A DNA stretch of 64,000 nt, from the NCBI RefSeq assembly GCF_030167925.1, contig NZ_JASKUT010000001.1, forward strand, positions 1 to 64,000. The letters are read 5' to 3'. The position numbers and the translations under genes are program-made. A model generated the notes under the pieces. The model did no database searches. It was not told the DNA's origin and saw nothing but the letters and a program-made list of their open reading frames with translations. Source of the stretch: Paenibacillus silviterrae (GTDB lineage: Bacteria > Bacillota > Bacilli > Paenibacillales > NBRC-103111). Shown here piece after piece: positions 47,741-55,398 of the stretch (positions within the stretch are counted from its first letter, which is position 1; each line of letters begins with the position of its first letter).

Positions 47741-48370
47741 ATGAAAAAATGGGCTATGATCCCCGCTTTAACGCTATTGATGACTTTGCTGGGAGCCGGC
47801 ATCGCCAGTGCGCATGTCACCGTGCTGCCCCAAGAAGCTACACAAGGAGCTTATGAGAAATTTACGGTACGGGTCCCTTCGGAGAAGGAGTCTGCGACAA
47901 TAAAGGTGGAGGTGCGCTTCCCGGTGGAGGCGGTAACCGTCTCCCGCTTCGAGCCGAAGCCGGGCTGGACCTACGAGCTGGCACGATCCGCAGATAATAA
48001 AATCACCGGAGTCACTTGGACCGCCACGGGAGACGGTCTGGGAGCAACGGAGTTCGGCGAGTTCAATATGTCAGGCAAAGTAGCCGACAACGCCACCGCC
48101 ATTTCATGGAAGGCATACCAAACCTACAAGGACGGCAGCGTTGTGGAGTGGGTCGGTGCGGCAGGCTCGGATAAGCCCGCTTCCGTAACGAAGGTGCTTC
48201 CGAAGCCGGCGGGCGCGTCGGCTGACAGCCACGGGCATACGGCTGCACCGGCAGCTGATGCGGCGCATCAGGAGACGGCAAGCGGCAGTTCGCAGCTTCC
48301 GCTTTACCTGTCCGTTGCAGCACTAGTGCTGGGGGCGCTCTCCGTTGTTCTTTCGCTGCGACGCCGATAA
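47741..48370 (+). CDS. YcnI-family copper-binding membrane-anchored protein
   Basis: The 209-residue protein has a signal peptide (residues 1-24, cleavage after ASA) that would leave an N-terminal histidine (HVTVLPQEA), which in YcnI helps bind copper. The DUF1775 domain (25-150) contains YEKFTVRVPSEKE and EPKPGWTYEL, and a conserved tryptophan in GVTWTA. A histidine-containing spacer (SADSHGHTAAPAADAAHQ) leads to a C-terminal membrane anchor (about 186-205) ending RRR. It sits outside the membrane and probably takes part in copper handling. The family often neighbours CopD and YcnK, which are not present here. Confidence 0.9.
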   Translation: MKKWAMIPALTLLMTLLGAGIASAHVTVLPQEATQGAYEKFTVRVPSEKESATIKVEVRFPVEAVTVSRFEPKPGWTYELARSADNKITGVTWTATGDGLGATEFGEFNMSGKVADNATAISWKAYQTYKDGSVVEWVGAAGSDKPASVTKVLPKPAGASADSHGHTAAPAADAAHQETASGSSQLPLYLSVAALVLGALSVVLSLRRR

Positions 48371-48388
48371 GTGAAGATGAGCATTCTA

Positions 48389-48422
48389 GGGACTGGCTCC
48401 GATGGGGCCGGTTCTTTTTTTT
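48389..48422 (+). terminator. Terminator after the YcnI-like gene
   Basis: GGACTGGCTCC pairs with GGGGCCGGTTC around GAT and is followed by eight T residues. Confidence 0.88.
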
Positions 48423-48494
48423 GACTAAAATTTCGTCGATGGGGGAAGCTGGAAATGATGTATTTCGACAAATCATGACCAGGAGGCTTACCCT

Positions 48495-49334
48495 ATGTTT
48501 CAACACTTACGTACGAAGAAAACCGTCGTCCTGCTGTTAGTGAGTTTGCTGCTGTGTTTCACTGTTGCTACATCGGTATTTGCTTTCGGCAAGGGCGCTA
48601 AGGGCTCCGATGTGTATGCTGTGCAAGCGATGCTGAAATCGCTTGGATATTTTCAGGGGGATATTACAGGTTATTATGGAACGGCGACGGAATCGGCCGT
48701 CAAGAAATTTCAAAAGGCCTACGGCCTGCCTGTAACGGGGGCGGTGGATTACAAGACGCTGGAGTCTATTCTGTGGGCGTACGGGAGTTCCAAGAAGCCT
48801 CAACAGCCTACTCCCGCACCTACTCCAACTCCTGCACCGACACCAACCCCAGCTCCGACGCCGGCCCCAACTCCGGCCCCAACGCCAGCGCCAACGCCAG
48901 CGCCAACGCCAGCGCCAGCGCCAACGCCTCAGCAGCCGACCGAGAATCAATTGTCTGCCGAGGAGCAGGAAATGATCGCTTTGGTCAATCAGGCGCGGCA
49001 AGCGGCCGGACTTCCTCCTCTGAGTGCGGATCCGCTGCTGTCCAAGGTGGCCCGGTTGAAGAGTCAGGACATGGCGGACAAAAATTATTTCTCTCATCAG
49101 TCCCCGACCTACGGTTCGCCTTTCGATATGATGAAGCAATTTGGCGTCACCTATCGCACAGCCGGGGAGAATATCGCTTGTAACCAGAATGTGGCGAATG
49201 CCCATCAAGCGCTTATGAATTCGCCGGGTCATAAGGCCAACATTCTAAGTGCGGAATTCACGCATATCGGCATTGGGATCGTCGACGGCGGGCCATGCGG
49301 CAAAATGTTTACTCAAATGTTCATCGGCAAGTGA
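48495..49334 (+). CDS. Secreted peptidoglycan-binding and CAP-domain protein (YkwD-like)
   Basis: The 279-residue exported protein has a signal peptide (1-31, ending SVFAF) and a PG_binding_1 domain (32-94: [20 protein letters not shown], and [13 protein letters not shown]). A Pro-Thr-Ala linker follows (about 104-150), then a C-terminal CAP/SCP domain (155-279) with [41 protein letters not shown] and SPGHKANIL, giving the conserved His and Glu residues. This matches the YkwD/SafA-like architecture seen in spore formers. It binds the cell wall; the role of the CAP domain is uncertain. AGGAGG precedes the ATG. Confidence 0.9.
   Translation: MFQHLRTKKTVVLLLVSLLLCFTVATSVFAFGKGAKGSDVYAVQAMLKSLGYFQGDITGYYGTATESAVKKFQKAYGLPVTGAVDYKTLESILWAYGSSKKPQQPTPAPTPTPAPTPTPAPTPAPTPAPTPAPTPAPTPAPAPTPQQPTENQLSAEEQEMIALVNQARQAAGLPPLSADPLLSKVARLKSQDMADKNYFSHQSPTYGSPFDMMKQFGVTYRTAGENIACNQNVANAHQALMNSPGHKANILSAEFTHIGIGIVDGGPCGKMFTQMFIGK
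48807..48930 (+). repeat. Pro-Thr-Ala tandem repeat in the CAP protein
   Basis: Repeats of the 12-base unit CCAACGCCAGCG and variants encode PTPA repeats. Length is likely to vary among strains by slippage; all changes of the unit stay in frame. Confidence 0.85.
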
Positions 49335-49348
49335 TTGCGGACTCAAGC

Positions 49349-49386
49349 CCGAAGCGCAACGAACTAGTTGTGCTTCGGTTTTTTTC
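49349..49386 (+). terminator. Terminator after the CAP-domain gene
   Basis: CCGAAGCGCAAC and GTTGTGCTTCGG flank a six-base loop, followed by seven T residues. Confidence 0.9.
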
Positions 49387-49447
49387 TGTTACAATAACAA
49401 CCATGGCGGGTAATAGCATAAAGTATGGTAGAGGAGGACAAGCTAAT

Positions 49448-49921
49448 ATGCTGGCAACATTAATCAAGGAGTTTAAGGAATTCGCCGTTAAGGGGAACAT
49501 GATTGAGCTTGCGATCGGGGTCATTATCGGAGCGGCCTTCGGTAAGGTCGTTACTTCCATCGTCAACGATCTGATCATGCCGCCGGTAGGACTATTGCTT
49601 GGAAAGGTGAGCTTTACCGATCTTTTCCTGAGCCTTGACGGGAATGCTTATCCTTCACTCACGGCTGCTAAGGAAGCAGGCGCACCGACGCTGAACTACG
49701 GAATCTTTATTAACACCATGCTCGATTTCCTCATTGTATCCTTCGTTATTTTCCTGGTCGTTAAGCAGCTCAACCGGTTCCGGAAAAAACAAGAGAAGCC
49801 GGACCCGAAGGCAGGGCTCAAGGCTTGCCCGGAATGCTTATCCGATATACCTAAGGAAGCGGTCCGCTGCAAGTATTGCACCTCGCCGCAGCCTGCGAGA
49901 TCTCCGGGTCTTAACCAATAG
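49448..49921 (+). CDS. mscL: Large-conductance mechanosensitive channel with zinc-ribbon tail
   Basis: The 157-residue channel opens under membrane tension to release solutes during osmotic downshock. It starts [20 protein letters not shown] (amphipathic helix), with TM1 at about 17-42 ([26 protein letters not shown]) and TM2 at about 82-103 ([20 protein letters not shown]). The C-terminus is longer than in E. coli MscL and carries [18 protein letters not shown] (about 127-144), a four-cysteine zinc-ribbon pattern facing the cytoplasm. The ATG at 49448 follows GAGGAGG; an upstream frame from 49295 overlaps a terminator and is not used. Confidence 0.93.
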   Translation: MLATLIKEFKEFAVKGNMIELAIGVIIGAAFGKVVTSIVNDLIMPPVGLLLGKVSFTDLFLSLDGNAYPSLTAAKEAGAPTLNYGIFINTMLDFLIVSFVIFLVVKQLNRFRKKQEKPDPKAGLKACPECLSDIPKEAVRCKYCTSPQPARSPGLNQ

Positions 49922-49938
49922 CTGAGCTTTTTTATGCT

Positions 49939-49970
49939 GCCCTTCATGAAATCATCGTGAAGGGCTTTTC
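49939..49970 (+). terminator. Terminator after mscL
   Basis: GCCCTTCA and TGAAGGGC with a short loop, followed by TTTTC. Confidence 0.82.
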
Positions 49971-49990
49971 TCATGTGCTGGAGGATGGGA

Positions 49991-50055
49991 TTGACACTTA
50001 GCTTTGCTTCTGCTAGATTATACGTGTATTATACAACAGTTGATTATATCATCAA
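49991..50055 (+). promoter_or_regulatory. Promoter and operator-like palindrome before the MarR gene
   Basis: TTGACA (49991-49996) and TAGATT (50014-50019) are 17 bases apart. TTGAT-6-ATCAA (50040-50055) downstream is a MarR-sized inverted repeat, suggesting autorepression. Confidence 0.55.
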
Positions 50056-50070
50056 TTGGGAGGACGTCAG

Positions 50071-50556
50071 ATGCAGCGAGAGGATGTAGTAGAGCTCCGA
50101 TACGTGATGCAGCAGTTTATCCGATCCTTTGGCCTTTTGGAGCAAACCAAAACACCGTGCGGTTTTTCTTTATCGCTGTCCCAAGTGTTCGCTCTTCAGG
50201 AGCTGGAGAAGACGACGCTTACGATAACGGAGCTGGCGGCAAGGCTTCAATTGGAACGGAGCTCCGTCAGCCGACTCATTGAAGGTCTTGTGAAGGGCGG
50301 CTTTGTTTCAAGGGAGCTGAATGAAAGCAATCGCAGGGAAGTAGTGCTTACTTTAACGGGGAAGGGGAAAAGCTCCATTCACAGAGTGCGAGACCAATCC
50401 GTGGCATTCTATCAATCCATTCTTGCTAGAATGTCCGAGGAGGAGCAGGCTCAGTTCGCGGCAAGCTTCAAGAGGTTCACTGCGTCTCTGACGGACGTTA
50501 GGAAAGACACTGGCGAAGCGGGTAGGGCTGCCGATGCTGAGGGGGGAGAAGTATGA
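50071..50556 (+). CDS. MarR-family transcriptional regulator
   Basis: The 161-residue winged-helix dimer has the DNA-binding part at about 45-105: LTITELAARLQLERSSVSRLIEGL is the helix-turn-helix and LNESNRREVVLTLTGKG is the wing with the conserved Asp/Asn-Arg-Arg. The N- and C-terminal helices form the dimer interface. The CGFSLSLSQVF segment includes a cysteine that could serve redox sensing, as in OhrR, but this is not certain. GGGAGG precedes the ATG at 50071. It overlaps a small membrane-protein gene by four bases, its likely target. Confidence 0.88.
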   Translation: MQREDVVELRYVMQQFIRSFGLLEQTKTPCGFSLSLSQVFALQELEKTTLTITELAARLQLERSSVSRLIEGLVKGGFVSRELNESNRREVVLTLTGKGKSSIHRVRDQSVAFYQSILARMSEEEQAQFAASFKRFTASLTDVRKDTGEAGRAADAEGGEV

Positions 50557-50888
50557 TGCGTCGGCACATGCCCAGCAAGGAGGCCGCGGGAACGGTAGCC
50601 GCCTCGATTTCATCGATACTACTGTCGGTTATCGCTTCGTCCCATCACTGGCTTCACATGGGCATCCTGCTGCTGCTAGGCGGATCCGCTAACGCGTTGG
50701 CTTCTATGACCGGCATTCTGTGGATTCGCCGGGCGATGATGGCAGCGACAGTCATTACAACGGTTTTTGCTTTTTATCGTCTGATGCAGCGAAAGCACAT
50801 GCCTTTGTGGATGAAATGGCTTTCCGCCATATCCATCGGGGTCTCGGTTGGTTTTCTAGGCTATACTCTTGTCCAATTCGGCTGGTAA
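50553..50888 (+). CDS. Small membrane protein of unknown function
   Basis: The 111-residue protein has three hydrophobic segments (about residues 13-28, 32-60 and 87-107) and a basic stretch RLMQRKHMPLW between the second and third. I do not recognise the family. Its ATG overlaps the stop of the MarR gene (ATGA), so the two are cotranslated. It is probably the effector or transporter-like partner of that regulator. Confidence 0.7.
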   Translation: MMRRHMPSKEAAGTVAASISSILLSVIASSHHWLHMGILLLLGGSANALASMTGILWIRRAMMAATVITTVFAFYRLMQRKHMPLWMKWLSAISIGVSVGFLGYTLVQFGW

Positions 50889-50953
50889 GCTCAATGACAA
50901 GCTGCGAACCCTTGGATTCTCAATGGAAACGCCCATTTTTCATAGGATGAATC

Positions 50954-50981
50954 ACCCTGTGGTGCTGCCCTTCATAAACTG
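50954..50981 (+). promoter_or_regulatory. Sigma-K type promoter of gerE
   Basis: ACC core (AC at 50954-50955, flanked by C on both sides as in the mACm consensus), a 17-base spacer, then CATAAACTG (50973-50981), one mismatch to CATAnnnTA. B. subtilis gerE is sigma-K dependent, so this is the internal reference for the other four sites. Confidence 0.8.
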
Positions 50982-51043
50982 AATTTGACTGTATCCCTAG
51001 ACCTTGTAATTAAACAAATACCCGGGCAAGGAGGGGTGGCATC

Positions 51044-51268
51044 TTGAAGGGCAGCGACCATAAAAGCAAATTTTTGCTAACAAACCGCGAGCGCGAGGTT
51101 TTTGAACTGCTGGTGCAGGACAAAACAACCAAAGATATTGCGCAGCAGCTGTTTATCAGCGAAAAAACGGTACGTAACCATATCTCCAACGTCATGCAGA
51201 AACTAAACGTCAAAGGACGTTCGCAGGCGGTTGTGGAACTAATCAAACTAGGGGAATTAACGATCTGA
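51044..51268 (+). CDS. gerE: Late-sporulation transcription factor GerE
   Basis: The 74-residue protein is essentially one LuxR-type helix-turn-helix domain: LLTNREREVFELLVQDKTTK and LFISEKTVRNHISNVMQKLN followed by VKGRSQAVVELIKLGEL. Length and sequence are close to B. subtilis GerE as I recall it. GerE acts in the mother cell after sigma-K, activating and repressing coat and outer-layer genes. The TTG at 51044 follows AAGGAGGGG. Its presence within 7 kb of the glycan locus is consistent with, but not proof of, control of that locus. Confidence 0.96.
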   Translation: MKGSDHKSKFLLTNREREVFELLVQDKTTKDIAQQLFISEKTVRNHISNVMQKLNVKGRSQAVVELIKLGELTI

Positions 51269-51294
51269 GGATTCTCCGATAACGAACCGATCCG

Positions 51295-51338
51295 GCCTTC
51301 TCTTTTTGCCCCGAATGGGGCATGAAGAGAAGGTTTTT
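51295..51338. terminator. Terminator between gerE and the CBO0543-family gene
   Basis: CCTTCTCTT plus GCCCC pair with GGGGC plus AAGAGAAGG, followed by TTTTT. It serves convergent genes. Confidence 0.88.
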
Positions 51339-51385
51339 GGTGCTTGTGGGGGGATGTGGCAAGAAGCATATGCCCCAATCGATGG

Positions 51386-51856
51386 TTATTTGCGATAAAA
51401 CCATAGGTAGAAGAGGTGCGACATACTAAACGTAACGAGCAGGGTGATCCAGGACCAGAGGCCGGTCCAATCCAAGTACCGGATGAGCTCGGTGTAACGC
51501 TCGATCAACACTTCCACGATACTCATCCAAGTCGGCCAGATCAGGTACCAACCGACTTTATTCATCCAACCTTTGGTATGGGGAAATCTAAGTATAAAGA
51601 TGACACAGGTGGCAGGGTAAATAAAATATTCAAAGGCAAAGCTGCTTTTCGTTGCGTACGCGAATTCCCGGATAGGATATTCGATGAGTTTAAGCTCTGC
51701 GACGATGAGGCCGAACAACCAAGTAACAGCATGCGTAAACAAAAAAATGACGAGGGCTTTGCGAATTTTACCCCTGGGGGTAAAGATGACTACCAGAAGT
51801 GCTGCTAGAATCCAGCAGGATAGTAATACCGTTCTATTCATTAGCATGAATGCCAT
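51386..51856 (-). CDS. CBO0543-family integral membrane protein
   Basis: The roughly 156-residue protein has four to five transmembrane segments (for example VLLSCWILAALLVVIF, ALVIFLFTHAVTWLFGLIVA, FEYFIYPATCVIFIL and WITLLVTFSMSHLFYLW). It contains the EYPIREF and FPHTKGW motifs typical of the CBO0543 family found in spore-forming Firmicutes. Function is unknown. The ATG at 51856 is a compromise: GGAG lies 14 bases upstream, and in-frame ATGs at 51847 and 51844 are alternatives. Confidence 0.75.
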   Translation of the reverse strand: MAFMLMNRTVLLSCWILAALLVVIFTPRGKIRKALVIFLFTHAVTWLFGLIVAELKLIEYPIREFAYATKSSFAFEYFIYPATCVIFILRFPHTKGWMNKVGWYLIWPTWMSIVEVLIERYTELIRYLDWTGLWSWITLLVTFSMSHLFYLWFYRK

Positions 51857-51966
51857 GGTTTTTATGCTCACTCCCGCGAAAATAGGCAATGAGTCTTATC
51901 TTTACCATAAACTAGAACTTTATTCGACGTTTCCCCAAACGAATAAAACCACTCCGGAAGAGTGGT

Positions 51967-52065
51967 TCACCAAAAAAACAGCTTTAAGGACAAATACACC
52001 ATCACGGCTAGCAGCGACCAAACGAGCAAGAACTGACCAGGGGTTAGCTTTTCGATGATTCGCAT
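51967..52065 (-). CDS. Small membrane protein, 32 aa
   Basis: A 33-codon frame begins ATG at 52065 with GAAGGAG eight bases upstream. It encodes MRIIEKLTPGQFLLVW, then one hydrophobic helix (SLLAVMVYLSL), ending KLFFW. A good ribosome site and a clean amphipathic-then-hydrophobic design support a real small protein. It lies upstream of the CBO0543-family gene on the same strand. No family recognised. Confidence 0.6.
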   Translation of the reverse strand: MRIIEKLTPGQFLLVWSLLAVMVYLSLKLFFW

Positions 52066-52205
52066 AGCCTCAGCTCCTTCAGAAAAGGGTATAACCATTG
52101 TAGGTGATAACCCGGGAGCTTACAACGAAGAGAAATGTCTACTTTTGTAAGGTGACAAGATGTATCGATTGCCTGTAAGTCGTCAAGTGATTCTGATTGC
52201 GGTGA

Positions 52206-52370
52206 TTAGGGAGCCTTCCGTTCCACCCGTACAGGGTCCTTTTCCCCGGTAGCTTCCTTCTTAAGGTTATTGATAACGGCCCCCACGACATCGCTTATCC
52301 CATCAGTCGCAGCAACACCGGGCTCGCCCTCAGGGATGCCGAAATTCGCATTGTCTTTAATATCATCCAT
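52206..52370 (-). CDS. Small hypothetical protein, 54 aa
   Basis: The product starts MDDIKDNANFGIPEGEPGVA and contains one short helix (SDVVGAVINNLKKEA); it is otherwise acidic and probably disordered. GGAAGGAG lies eight bases before the ATG at 52370. I do not recognise a family. Confidence 0.55.
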   Translation of the reverse strand: MDDIKDNANFGIPEGEPGVAATDGISDVVGAVINNLKKEATGEKDPVRVERKAP

Positions 52371-52451
52371 GCAGAGCACTCCTTCCATTCAGCTTGAGAA
52401 TGCTCTTAGGGTTGCCAACATTCTACACCTTATGCATACATGGGGAAGCGC

Positions 52452-52751
52452 TTATACGTTATAATCCATACGGGCGTCCGCGGCAATGATGAGCTTTCGC
52501 TCCTCCTTGTTATATGTGATGGCGCCGTCCGATGAATAGTACCATGATTTCTGGTTTTGCCGATCCTCATCCACTACGAAAATATTCAGCTCCAGCCGGT
52601 TCTTCATCAGCTCTTCGGCCAACTGCTCCTCGGCGAGGTCGATAGTGAATGTCCAGCCGTTCTCCGAACGCGATAAATCAAAGGCTGTTTGGTGCTTCTC
52701 CGAGTCCAGAAAAAGCCGTCCTCCCACCGCATGGCGTATATACATTCGCAT
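52452..52751 (-). CDS. Hypothetical protein, 99 aa
   Basis: The 99-residue protein has an alternating beta pattern (MRMYIRHAVGGRLFLDSE, WTFTIDLAEEQL, LELNIFVVDED, SWYYSSDGAITYNKEERKLI). It looks like a small soluble beta sandwich. No known motif is recognised. A G-rich ribosome site lies before the ATG at 52751. It diverges from the pirin gene. Confidence 0.6.
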   Translation of the reverse strand: MRMYIRHAVGGRLFLDSEKHQTAFDLSRSENGWTFTIDLAEEQLAEELMKNRLELNIFVVDEDRQNQKSWYYSSDGAITYNKEERKLIIAADARMDYNV

Positions 52752-52801
52752 GATGCCGGTCCCCCCTGTTCAGAATTTGTTGTGTACAATTGGAAAGTAA
52801 C

Positions 52802-52831
52802 TTGACGAAAGTAAGTGTATCACATTACAAT
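52802..52831 (+). promoter_or_regulatory. Sigma-A promoter for the pirin gene
   Basis: TTGACG (52802-52807) and TACAAT (52826-52831) are 18 bases apart, 55 bases before the start codon. Confidence 0.65.
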
Positions 52832-52886
52832 GCAGGCATAAAGGAAAAGCTTATACCCAAATCCATATGGACCGAAGGAGCATCCT

Positions 52887-53594
52887 ATGATCAAAATTTA
52901 CCCCGCCGCCTCACGTTACTCGGCCGATCACGGCTGGCTGCAGTGCAACTTCAGCTTCTCTTTTGCCGACTATTACGACCCGGAGAATGTGCAATTCGGA
53001 CCGCTGCGGGTCTTTAACGATGATTACATACAGCCTATGGAAGGCTTCGGTACCCATCCTCACCGTGATATGGAAATTGTCACCTTCGTCGTGAAGGGCC
53101 AGCTCCAGCATGAGGACAACACCGGGGGCAAGGAGGTGCTGCGACCGGGCGAGGTGCAGCGCATGACCGCAGGCACCGGGATCCTCCATTCGGAAATCAA
53201 CTCGTCGCTGGATGAAGTGGCGAATACGCTGCAGCTGTGGTTCCTCCCAAGCGAGAGGGGACTGACTCCGTCCTATGAACAGAAGGCCTATGATGTTCGG
53301 TCAGCGTTGAACGGTCTGCTACCCGTCGTATCCAACAGGATTCGTACGGAGAGTACGGTTCATATTCATCAGGATATGACCATTTATATGTCACAGCTGG
53401 AAGCGGGGCACGAGCTCTCTTTCACCCAGCAGCCGGATCGCAAGATGTACCTGTTTGTCATTGAGGGGGACGTGACGCTGAACGGAGAAGCCAAGCTGAG
53501 CAGAAGGGATGCCGCGCGCATGACCGATCTGTCGGAGCTGTCGATCGCGACGGAGTCGGGCGCTCATTTTATGTTTATGGATCTGCCCGCGTAA
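52887..53594 (+). CDS. Pirin-family bicupin
   Basis: This 235-residue two-cupin protein has the metal-binding set in the N-terminal domain: FGTHPHRDMEIVTFVVKGQLQ (two His and the Glu, about residues 54-74) and HEDN with SEINSS. The pirin motif QRMTAGTGILHSE (near 90-102) is clear. The C-terminal cupin is degenerate. Pirins bind iron, and some oxidise quercetin; bacterial roles vary. AAGGAG precedes the ATG. It is monocistronic between a sigma-A promoter and a shared terminator with catalase. Confidence 0.9.
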   Translation: MIKIYPAASRYSADHGWLQCNFSFSFADYYDPENVQFGPLRVFNDDYIQPMEGFGTHPHRDMEIVTFVVKGQLQHEDNTGGKEVLRPGEVQRMTAGTGILHSEINSSLDEVANTLQLWFLPSERGLTPSYEQKAYDVRSALNGLLPVVSNRIRTESTVHIHQDMTIYMSQLEAGHELSFTQQPDRKMYLFVIEGDVTLNGEAKLSRRDAARMTDLSELSIATESGAHFMFMDLPA

Positions 53595-53628
53595 GCTCTC
53601 CCAGTAACGCATGCACGTCATATAAAAG

Positions 53629-53679
53629 GAAAGCGAAGCCTAACCCAGCCATGCTGCGGAAAGCTTCGCTTTCTTTATT
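53629..53679. terminator. Bidirectional terminator between pirin and catalase genes
   Basis: GAAAGCGAAGC and GCTTCGCTTTC form an 11-bp stem with T-rich flank TTTATT between convergent genes. Confidence 0.85.
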
Positions 53680-55237
53680 AATACCCGTCCGTACGCTTCC
53701 CGGCCTGTGCCGCCAGCTGTGCGCCTTCATCCATAGATGACATTTCGTTCTTAACCTTCGAAAGGCCTTCCGACACCCGGCGGCCGTATTCCGCATCGGC
53801 TCTAGTAAAATACTCGACCATCTTATTTTGGATTTGCGGATGGCATACCTTTAGCGCATTCACAAGGTTGGCGACGAGCTCGTCCTTCTCCCAATCCTCG
53901 AACCTCCGATAAGTGTCTCCTGCCTGTCCGAAATCATTCGTCCGATCGAGCGTTTGACGCACCAGCCTCTCCCGATAGGCCGGTTCATGCTCTTTGCCGG
54001 CAGGATGGGCTTCCTTCAGACCGCCGAGGAGCGACGGCTCGTAGTTGACATGCGGATTTTGGCTCGGACCGCGATCAACCTTGAACTCCATCTGCCCACC
54101 GCGCTGATTCGTGGCGACATGCGTCTTCGGTGCATTAATCGGCAATTGCAGGTAGTTCGTGCCTACGCGGTAGCGCTGCGTGTCCGAATAAGAGAACGTG
54201 CGCCCCTGCAGCAGCTTATCGTCAGAAAAATCGAGGCCGTCCACGAGTACGCCTGTGCCGAAAGCCGATTGCTCCACCTCGGAGAAATAATCCTCCGGGT
54301 TCCGGTTCAGCACCATCCTGCCGACCGGCAGGAACGGCCATTTCTCATGATCCCACAGCTTCGTCGGATCGAGCGGATCGAAATCCAGCTCCGGGTGCTC
54401 GTCATCGCTCATGATTTGAACGCACAGCTCCCATTCCGGATAATCGCCTCGCACAATCGACTCGAACAAATCCTGCGTGGCATGGGACGTATTTTTTGCC
54501 TGAATTTGCTCCGCTTCCTCTTGCCGCAGATTTTTCAGCCCCTGCTTCAACGGCTCCCAATGATACTTCACAAGCACCGCTTCGCCGTCCTTATTGACCC
54601 ACTTGTAGGTGTTCACTCCAGAGCCCTGCATTTGACGATAGTTCGCCGGAATTCCCCAAGGGGAGAACAGGAACGTCACCATGTGCGTCGCTTCCGGCGA
54701 ATTCGCGATAAAATCAAACATTCTTTCCGGATTGGACAGATTCGTTACGGGATCCGGACGGAAGGCGTGCACCATATCAGGGAATTTCAGCGGGTCACGG
54801 ATAAAGAACACCTTCAGGTTGTTCCCGACGAGATCCCAGTTGCCGTCCTCCGTATAGAACTTCACCGCGAAGCCGCGCGGGTCGCGGAAGGTTTCCGGGG
54901 AATGGCCTCCGTGAACCACGGAGGAGAAGCGGACAAAGACAGGAGTTTGCTTGCCCTTCTCTTGGAACAGCTTGGCCCTCGTGTATTTGGCGATCGGCTC
55001 ATCGCCGACGGTTCCGTAGGCTTCAAAATAGCCGTGCGCACCGGCGCCGCGGGCATGCACGACCCGCTCGGGAATGCGCTCCCGGTCGAAATGCGATATT
55101 TTCTCCAGAAAATGATAGTTTTCCATGGTTACGGGCCCGCGGCTGCCGATCGTTCTTACATTCTGATTATTCGAGATCGGGTGCCCTTGGCGGTTGGTTA
55201 ACGTCATTGATTCGGACTGTCCGTTGTTGGTTTCCAT
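53678..55237 (-). CDS. Haem catalase
   Basis: The 519-residue monofunctional catalase decomposes hydrogen peroxide. Distal histidine is in [18 protein letters not shown] (near residue 63). [11 protein letters not shown] and [25 protein letters not shown] hold the distal asparagine (near 137). The haem-ligand tyrosine lies in [12 protein letters not shown] (near 345). The ATG at 55237 is chosen because GGAGG is seven bases upstream; the longer frame to 55330 has no ribosome site. The length falls between KatA (about 480) and spore-type KatX of B. subtilis (about 547), and I cannot decide between vegetative and spore function. Confidence 0.93.
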   Translation of the reverse strand: METNNGQSESMTLTNRQGHPISNNQNVRTIGSRGPVTMENYHFLEKISHFDRERIPERVVHARGAGAHGYFEAYGTVGDEPIAKYTRAKLFQEKGKQTPVFVRFSSVVHGGHSPETFRDPRGFAVKFYTEDGNWDLVGNNLKVFFIRDPLKFPDMVHAFRPDPVTNLSNPERMFDFIANSPEATHMVTFLFSPWGIPANYRQMQGSGVNTYKWVNKDGEAVLVKYHWEPLKQGLKNLRQEEAEQIQAKNTSHATQDLFESIVRGDYPEWELCVQIMSDDEHPELDFDPLDPTKLWDHEKWPFLPVGRMVLNRNPEDYFSEVEQSAFGTGVLVDGLDFSDDKLLQGRTFSYSDTQRYRVGTNYLQLPINAPKTHVATNQRGGQMEFKVDRGPSQNPHVNYEPSLLGGLKEAHPAGKEHEPAYRERLVRQTLDRTNDFGQAGDTYRRFEDWEKDELVANLVNALKVCHPQIQNKMVEYFTRADAEYGRRVSEGLSKVKNEMSSMDEGAQLAAQAGKRTDGY

Positions 55238-55357
55238 GACCTTGCCTCCATTAGCTTCTAGTCCATTCCATTTTCTGCCTTTGGAGGGAAAACTATTCAT
55301 AAACAGAGAACTTCTGATGTAATGCAACAATTGGCGTCTAAGTGCAGTCTTTCAAAT

Positions 55358-55391
55358 GGGAAAGACCCGGCTAGCAGGCCAGGTCTTTCCC
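55358..55391. terminator. Inverted repeat after the MFS gene
   Basis: GGGAAAGACC and GGTCTTTCCC form a perfect 10-bp stem between the MFS stop and the catalase promoter region. The T tract is weak on both strands. Confidence 0.65.
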
Positions 55392-55398
55392 ATCAAAC

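Noticed and set aside
48807..48930. Non-coding minisatellite
   Set aside because: It is the Pro-Thr-Ala linker between two recognised domains of one secreted protein and stays in frame.
53954..55201. 415-codon plus-strand frame opposite catalase
   Set aside because: Catalase motifs on the minus strand are unmistakable; the antisense frame has no domain or ribosome site.
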